Source of the DNA: Membranipora membranacea
Lineage: Eukaryota; Bryozoa; Gymnolaemata; Cheilostomatida; Membraniporidae
Assembly (NCBI GenBank): GCA_914767715.1
Contig: OU612072.1
Coordinates: 6,944,001-7,008,000, forward strand
DNA length: 64,000 nt
Reading direction: 5' to 3'
Within the stretch, counting starts at the first letter, position 1; each line of letters starts with the position of its first letter. The notes under the pieces are model-generated. The model saw nothing but the letters and a program-made list of their open reading frames with translations, searched no databases and had not been told where the DNA came from. The position numbers were made by a program, and so were the translations under genes. This document shows, in pieces, positions 58,266-64,000 of the stretch.

Positions 58266-61200
58266 TTAAAAGTCATAAAAGATGTCAGAAAAATTTATAG
58301 CTTGCTGGAAGGGGTGAAAAGCTGCTGAATCTTGGGTTACACCATTGATCTCCAAAAGAAAAACACAGTCATGGCGCAAGAATGACAGCCAGAGCCCTGA
58401 AAAGGTAACTAAAGGGTCATTCATAATTCTGACAACTTGGTGCAACACATGAGAAATGTCATACTGTGTTCAAACTAAAGGTATATCACGAGACGTACCT
58501 GTCAATCCCCCCATTTGTTCAGACAGTGTTGATTTGTCGATACTTTGGAAGCTTATTCCAATCACATGGCAAATGACTGTAAATACAAAATAAGGTTATC
58601 ATAAAATTTGGGGCAAACATAAGTAATTTGATCTGCAGAAGCTGTATTGTGCACAACTGCGTACATGTGCAATATGTATTTTAGTGCCGGTTCTGGCTAT
58701 GTCATGGGCTGTTTGTTCCCAATTTTGATGGGCTGTTGGGTTGATGCTGTTGTGATGTCAACAACAACAACAACAACATGGAATCTCAATTGCGTATAAT
58801 GACAATTCTAGCGCGGAAACCATAACACTGTGCACTGTGCTGGTACAAATAGTAAATAACACCATACAAGCAATAACCAACGCAGGAATCAGAGTATACA
58901 TACATACTCCCAATATTTGGCGGACTATCAGGCTAAGCTGGCACTTCCTTGACATTGCTAAATGCTTATTTCATCGCAGGAAAAAATTGAGGACTTGACT
59001 GTAAAATTTGGAATTCCAATATTGTTATGGGTTTTTCGCAATGAGACTTATAGGGTATATGGAGTTTGGAATTCCCATGATTTTTAAGATTCATCACTGT
59101 GGGACACGGGAAACCTGTATAAATTTTCGGAAAACACCATGACACCACAATACAATGTCCCAGGCATGACAAGCAATATTCCACAGGAACAGGATAAAAA
59201 GTAATTTCCATAGGCCATAGGGACTGCAAATAAAATCTTTGATAAGGCCATACTAAGCCATATCAGTAATGCACATGATATTGATAACAACATTCTTGTC
59301 TACAGCATGACGTGTTACAAAAAGGAATGATTGTGACTCACATTTGCGAATGCTATCCTTAAAGCCAGACACCTCGGCTACTAGATCTTCCTCTTCGCTG
59401 AGTGTTGCCTGTACAAGTAAAACAGCCAACATAAAAACATTGCATGCATGCCATTCAACAAACAACCGTACATGGGGGAGGGGGGTGAGCTGATCATTCC
59501 TAACAAACTGTATGGAGGAAAACAAAGCGGATACCCACTCAAAAACATACTACTTGGAATCAGAAGATCTGCGCAAACCCCTCACTGTGCTTGTCGCTTT
59601 CCGATCATTCAAATAGAGCAAACCTCTCTACACAATATCAATAACGACTACACACAAGCCTAAACTCTGTCTTCACTGAAATCTTATATTTATACATTAA
59701 AAGCCTATAGAAGTGTATTAGTTACACCTAGAAACATATAAATAAATCAATATATTTATGGTTACAACACATGTGCTGATTTAAATCTTTTATTAAACCC
59801 TACTAAGACCCAGGAAATGATGCTATCCACCCAATATGTTAAACCTTCTACCCCTACACTTGTTTTAAATGATACTGCTATTGCTTTTAGTGATAAAGTT
59901 AAATATCTTGGTGTATTAGTTGACGATAAGCTGCGTTTTAATGATCATGTGCATGGTATAGTTTCAACCGCCTCTCAAAGGATGTATGTAGTCAGGAATT
60001 TTGTATTTTTAAGCTCTAAATCACTATCAAATATGCTTTTTAAAAGTTTTATTGTATCACGAATCTCCTATTGCTTACCCATTATTTTTAAAAGCTTGTA
60101 TGCTGCTGACAAGCAACGCCTGTGTAAAATTTTCAAGGACGCTATTAAGTTAGGCATTGAACATCCCGATATTTATACCATGATGGACAATCAGACACGA
60201 ACACTGGCCTTACGCTATATTCACGATGAGGATCATTTCATCAATGATTTGTTGAGTAAATGTCCATCTGGCAGATACCGTACAGTAAAACATAGAAGCT
60301 CACTGGGGAGAGACTGTTTTCTGCGTCATATCACTCTTATTTTAAACGAAATACTTTTTTAGACAGAGATTTGATTTTTTATTCCAAGTGTCTTCGCTTT
60401 TTTCTTGCTGATTCAAAGTGCCAGCAATTACACTGTATTTCGCGACTCATTTTTTCTTTTAATAATGCTGTCAGTGATAGTAATAAAATCCATCCATCCA
60501 TCATGTATAGGTATATGTAAATATTTATGCACCTAACTTTGGCTAACTCAAATCGAGAGGCAAAAATTCTTCATGTTTATTTCTTTCTGTTACAGTGAAT
60601 TGAGGGAAGATCCATCGCGATGAGAAACCAGCACCAGGTGAGATCCTTATTACAATGATATAGTTAAAACAAGTGCTCCATCGAGTGGCGACAAAGCCTT
60701 GTTTGCTGGCTAGTCTAGGGGAGCAACTTAGATTTCAAGCGAAAAAAGATCAATCTTGAATCAATCACAAATTCCTTTGGTTCCTCTGCCCCAGCAGGAT
60801 GTTTTTTACATGGTGGTTGATGCAATAACAAAATATTTCTGTCACATAAATGACATTTTCATTGCAACCCACCCAGAATAGGCTGAATTGACAAGTTTCC
60901 AACATTTCTGAGAGCTCCAATACCTTGACTACATTCTCATCGTCCATCTGAAATTGAAAATTTACAATCTTAAGAGCCCAATATAACACATCATTCCGCA
61001 AGGAGCTAGAACAAGGATATGATGGGCAGCAAATTCTATTAAAAATGTAACATGAATACATAGATACAATGATGTGTTAGTTAGAGCACATTGATTTCAT
61101 ATCAATTAATCACCGGCATCATATAAACAGAATACAATAAGCGGACCTTTGGCCAGTTTTGCAGAGTTGTGTTTTCCCTTTATCTGATTGGATATAATTC

Positions 61201-63631
61201 ATGAATCGATTATTTCATACTGCTAGTCGCATTGATAGAGGACACAACTTTTGAATAACAAAATTTATTTTTCCAATTATTAAGACCAATCAGAAAACGG
61301 CACAAGAGTAAACAACTCTGCAAACAGCTCCGAAAAACACAAGCAGATAGGATGGATGGATGGATTTATTACTATCATAGACAAAGATTTGTCACGAAAT
61401 ACGTTGTTAATACTGACAAGAAAGAAAAACATGGAAAAATCAGATCTCTGTTGTATAAAAAGTTTTTTAGAATAGTATATTATTAAGTGTATGCATGAGA
61501 TGTCTTAAAAAGCTGTCTCTACCCCATGTACCCGATATTTAACGGTGCGGTAGCGACCTGAGGGGCATTTAGTTAGAAAGTCATTGATAAAGTGCTCTTC
61601 ATCGTATATGTACCGTAGTCCAAGTGTCTTGATCTGGTTGGCCACCATAGAGATTATATGTTGCTTTATTCATATTCACAGGTCACAGAATAATACAATA
61701 CTTCAATAGTAAGCGAGGTATGTGAGGCTATGCATGTATGTGGTGTGGATATAAGGTATGAGAGGGCTCCAACGGTTGTAATTGGGATTTCGCGCTTGTA
61801 ATGATTTTAGCCTGTCTTGACAAGCTTTGTTCGCGGGGGGGGGGGGGGGGACAAAGCTTGTAAAGACAGGCTAGTGGTGTTTTATAACATAATATTATAT
61901 TTGGATACTCAGAGCTGTTGGAGTCCTCAAACCAGGAGAAGTGGGTGATACTTGTGATTGTAAAATGATATTGTTCAAGCCTCCTAGCCGTTTTCAAATA
62001 AGTAGTTATTGAGATTTTGTAACATAAGGCACGTAAATGTATTCTGATTTTAACCCCACATCTGAGAGGCGCTGCTGATTGTTCAAAGGTTATAAAAGAG
62101 GAAGACAGTGTGAAAAATGTGAAGTGAAATTCAAAAATTGCTGGTAGATTCAAAATTTTCCTTCTACTGAGTAATTAGCACATGCTACACTTAAATTATG
62201 GGCAAGTGCAGAAAAGATAGAGATATTGCATCCGCTGAAAAATATTACTGTCTAGGCAAAATTTGACTTGTAAAAAAAGTCCTATTCATCCTATAGACTA
62301 TAGAGTGATAAAAACATTATGAGATTATTCATGGCATATAACATAGTTCATTTTACATTATATACATGTATACTGTACATTGCAATTAACTGGAAGTTTA
62401 GATTGTCAAATCAAACATAGGGGTTTCCGGGTGAATCATTCGATGTGCAAGCTATGAAAACAGCACTGTCGTTTAAACAATGATAGGACAATATTCTTCA
62501 AAATAATACCATGCATGCAAACCATCAAACGCCATTTAGCGCATCAGACTGACAGTTGTAAATGTACCATGCATGAATTCTCATTTCTCATTGCATTTGT
62601 GAGAGCTACTGATAGGAGTAAATCATTCAATACCCGCCATATGTCTTGAGTGGCCTTGAGCACATTGCAGTCGACATATCAACTACTGTCAATCCTTTAA
62701 AATCATTACAGACCAAGACACTTTTTTGCTTTATAAAGCTGTTGTATTATTTTTCTATTTGCTCAGCATAATCTTCCCTAGGCCTAGGGGAAAACACCAT
62801 ATGTTTTTGGGATCAACCATAACTACTCAGTTTGGCCATTATTGCACGAGTTAACATAACATTAGCTTACCCTAGCTCCATCCAATAGAGATTTACAGAG
62901 GTTGAGATCAGTGTATGGTAGATTAGTCAGAGCTTTCAATAAAATCTGTACAGCTACTGAGGTCTGGTAATAACTGGGATTAAATTGGTAGCTAAAAGAA
63001 ATAAAAGAAAAGGGTTTTACTGGATGGGAAAAGTTCATGTGTCATCCAAGAAAGTTTTTTCCCCATTCAACATAAAAAAAACATTTGGGAAAAAATCCAT
63101 CAAAAGTTGTATCAAGGAGTTGGTTGGTTGTATCAACTAAATTACATATAGGCACTCCACAAGTTAGGATCTGGCATTTTTGCAGCAACCTTCAAAGAAT
63201 AACACAGTAGTAGGATAGGTGAAGCTCACAGTTTAAGTACAGCCAAGTTCGCCTCCAAGTCGTAAGTGTTCTCCTGTACTTGTATGTTCACATATTTCTC
63301 CAACACTGAGAGGTTTTCAGGGTTATATCTAAAGAGGATGGGGATAACAACTATAATATCACGTGGTGAGAAAGTTCAAACAGCAGATCATTTATGGTCT
63401 ATGAGTAATGTCTAGGGCGTAATGCTTTCCATTTGTAAAATGAGGACCAGTGCGGAAGTGTGAAAATACCACTGTTAAAATGTTTTCTTATAAACATCAG
63501 CCGTTAGCATCATGGGAAACTCACTACTAAGAATTGAATCAGGAGGGTTTGATCATTTTCAAAAATTGTAATTATTACCTATCGATGCCTTTCAAAAGTG
63601 AAGCAACAGTCGCTCGCATTGTTTCTGCCAT
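58266..63631 (-). CDS. EIF3K: Eukaryotic translation initiation factor 3 subunit K
   Basis: Seven minus-strand exons: 63631-63579, 63328-63230, 62991-62871, 60947-60873, 59408-59342, 58576-58499, 58396-58266. All are GT-AG with matching phases and give 207 residues (human eIF3k has 218). Alignment to the family is clear throughout the first ~165 residues: [70 protein letters not shown] and FICHVIGIS. These cover the HAM region and the start of the winged-helix part. eIF3k is a small non-core subunit of the eIF3 complex, which assembles the 43S pre-initiation complex in the cytoplasm. The last ~42 residues ([19 protein letters not shown] onward) match poorly; the exon fits in phase, but a different last exon cannot be excluded. 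Introns 3 and 4 carry LINE pieces. Confidence 0.9.
59771..60504 (+). mobile_element. 5'-truncated LINE copy, sister of the 50-kb copy
   Basis: Matches the last ~730 bp of the LINE at 50140-51950 in opposite orientation with very few differences. The shared frame, from codon ATG at 59817 to the stop at 60362 (181 residues), differs at one position (Ser/Lys against Ser/Arg before CPSGRY). It ends AATAAAATCC and three CCAT units. It lies in intron 4 of EIF3K, antisense to that gene. No clear target duplication. Confidence 0.85.
61352..61650 (-). mobile_element. Short 3' LINE remnant with (ATCC)n tail
   Basis: On the minus strand it encodes ALRYIH-type sequence ([17 protein letters not shown], then [12 protein letters not shown]) and ends TAATAAATCCATCCATCC. 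It is a diverged relative of the 50-kb and 60-kb copies, truncated within the last ~60 codons. Lies in intron 3 of EIF3K, same strand. Confidence 0.75.
61808..61873. repeat. Palindromic mini-element, family P1 copy 3, with poly-G loop
   Basis: Arms TAGCCTGTCTTGACAAGCTT...TGTTCGC (61808-61834) and ACAAAGCTTG...AGACAGGCTA (61851-61873) enclose a run of 16 G (61835-61850). Same family as 1984-2030 and 9627-9681; the G run has grown exactly in the loop. Lies in intron 3 of EIF3K. Confidence 0.75.
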
Positions 63632-64000
63632 TCTTGAGGTTCTCAGTTTCTCTCAAAATGTAGAGTTGTAACTCCTTGTCTTGATTCTGGTTTGAAAGAA
63701 AATTTCATATTCATAGAGAGATAATTAAATACTACAGCGTATAAATGTGCAATAATTTTGAAGCTCAAAATAAAAAGTTGTGGAAAAAAATATTTTTTAA
63801 AGGCGAATTCTATTGAAAAAAACTAAGCATCAGTACTGTAACAGGTGGGAGGCTGATATTCTCAGGCAACACTGTTTGTTAGTATTTAGAAAAAAACATT
63901 TTGGACGTATTTATATGTTTTGTCGCGATGAGGAGGGAACATCTTTAGTGGTTCCGAAAATTTGAGAAACATTTTCTTTCTAGTAAAGCTCATTTCAACA
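63632..64000. other. Upstream region of EIF3K, nothing further recognised
   Basis: Non-coding AT-rich DNA. No TATA box at a usual distance from the start codon was seen on the minus strand. Confidence 0.4.

Noticed and set aside
61728-62153. 141-codon minus-strand frame in EIF3K intron 3
   Set aside because: It runs through the P1 hairpin and its poly-G loop (read as a Pro run), has no recognisable domain and lies within an intron between well-supported exons.

Overview
The window is metazoan nuclear DNA: AT-rich, intron-rich with GT-AG introns, and crowded with LINE copies, tRNA-derived SINE-like pieces and many short palindromic or foldback DNA elements. The best clue to the host is a gene whose C-terminal domain looks like the sponge 'short-chain collagen C4' family, together with a broken tandem copy. 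A demosponge-like animal is therefore the most likely source. This is an inference from family resemblance; a cnidarian or another early-branching animal cannot be excluded.

Four multi-exon genes were assembled by hand from phase-compatible splice sites. (1) 10796-12100 (-): a small secreted, probably GPI-anchored Ly6/uPAR three-finger protein with ten cysteines. (2) 17959-31499 (+): an 11-exon, 767-residue FERM-domain protein of the FRMD6 (Willin)/FRMD4/Expanded group, with a PPSY motif that could bind WW domains of a YAP/Yorkie-type protein. (3) 38127-41913 (+): a 7-exon type II membrane protein with a five-triplet collagen stretch and a C4-type C-terminal domain, preceded by a TATA box and an AP-1-like site. 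A 5'-truncated, frameshifted paralogue lies at 47841-50116. (4) 58266-63631 (-): a 7-exon gene for translation initiation factor eIF3 subunit k.

Layout: 1-9.7 kb holds a 325-bp foldback element, a degenerate ~1.5-kb repeat unit in three copies, a 1.8-kb foldback element made of repeated modules, weak unidentified minus-strand exons and a dead LINE piece. 10.8-12.1 kb is the Ly6-type gene. 12.1-17.9 kb has no recognisable gene but contains near-perfect hairpins. 18-31.5 kb is the FERM gene. 33.3-34.6 kb is a compound minisatellite. 36.3-37.5 kb is a 5'-truncated LINE. 38-50 kb is the collagen-like gene pair, split by a 3.74-kb terminal-inverted-repeat element that carries a decayed LINE, which itself carries a SINE-like insert. 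50.1-52 kb is a LINE with an intact reverse transcriptase core. 54.3-57.5 kb is a cluster of non-autonomous DNA transposons, one containing a tRNA-like Pol III cassette. 58-63.6 kb is eIF3k, with LINE and palindrome insertions in its introns.

The four genes show no functional linkage; this is ordinary animal genome organisation. The unusual content is the number and variety of short inverted-repeat elements, several forming multi-copy families inside the window and five having 8-bp or TTAA target-site duplications visible by eye.
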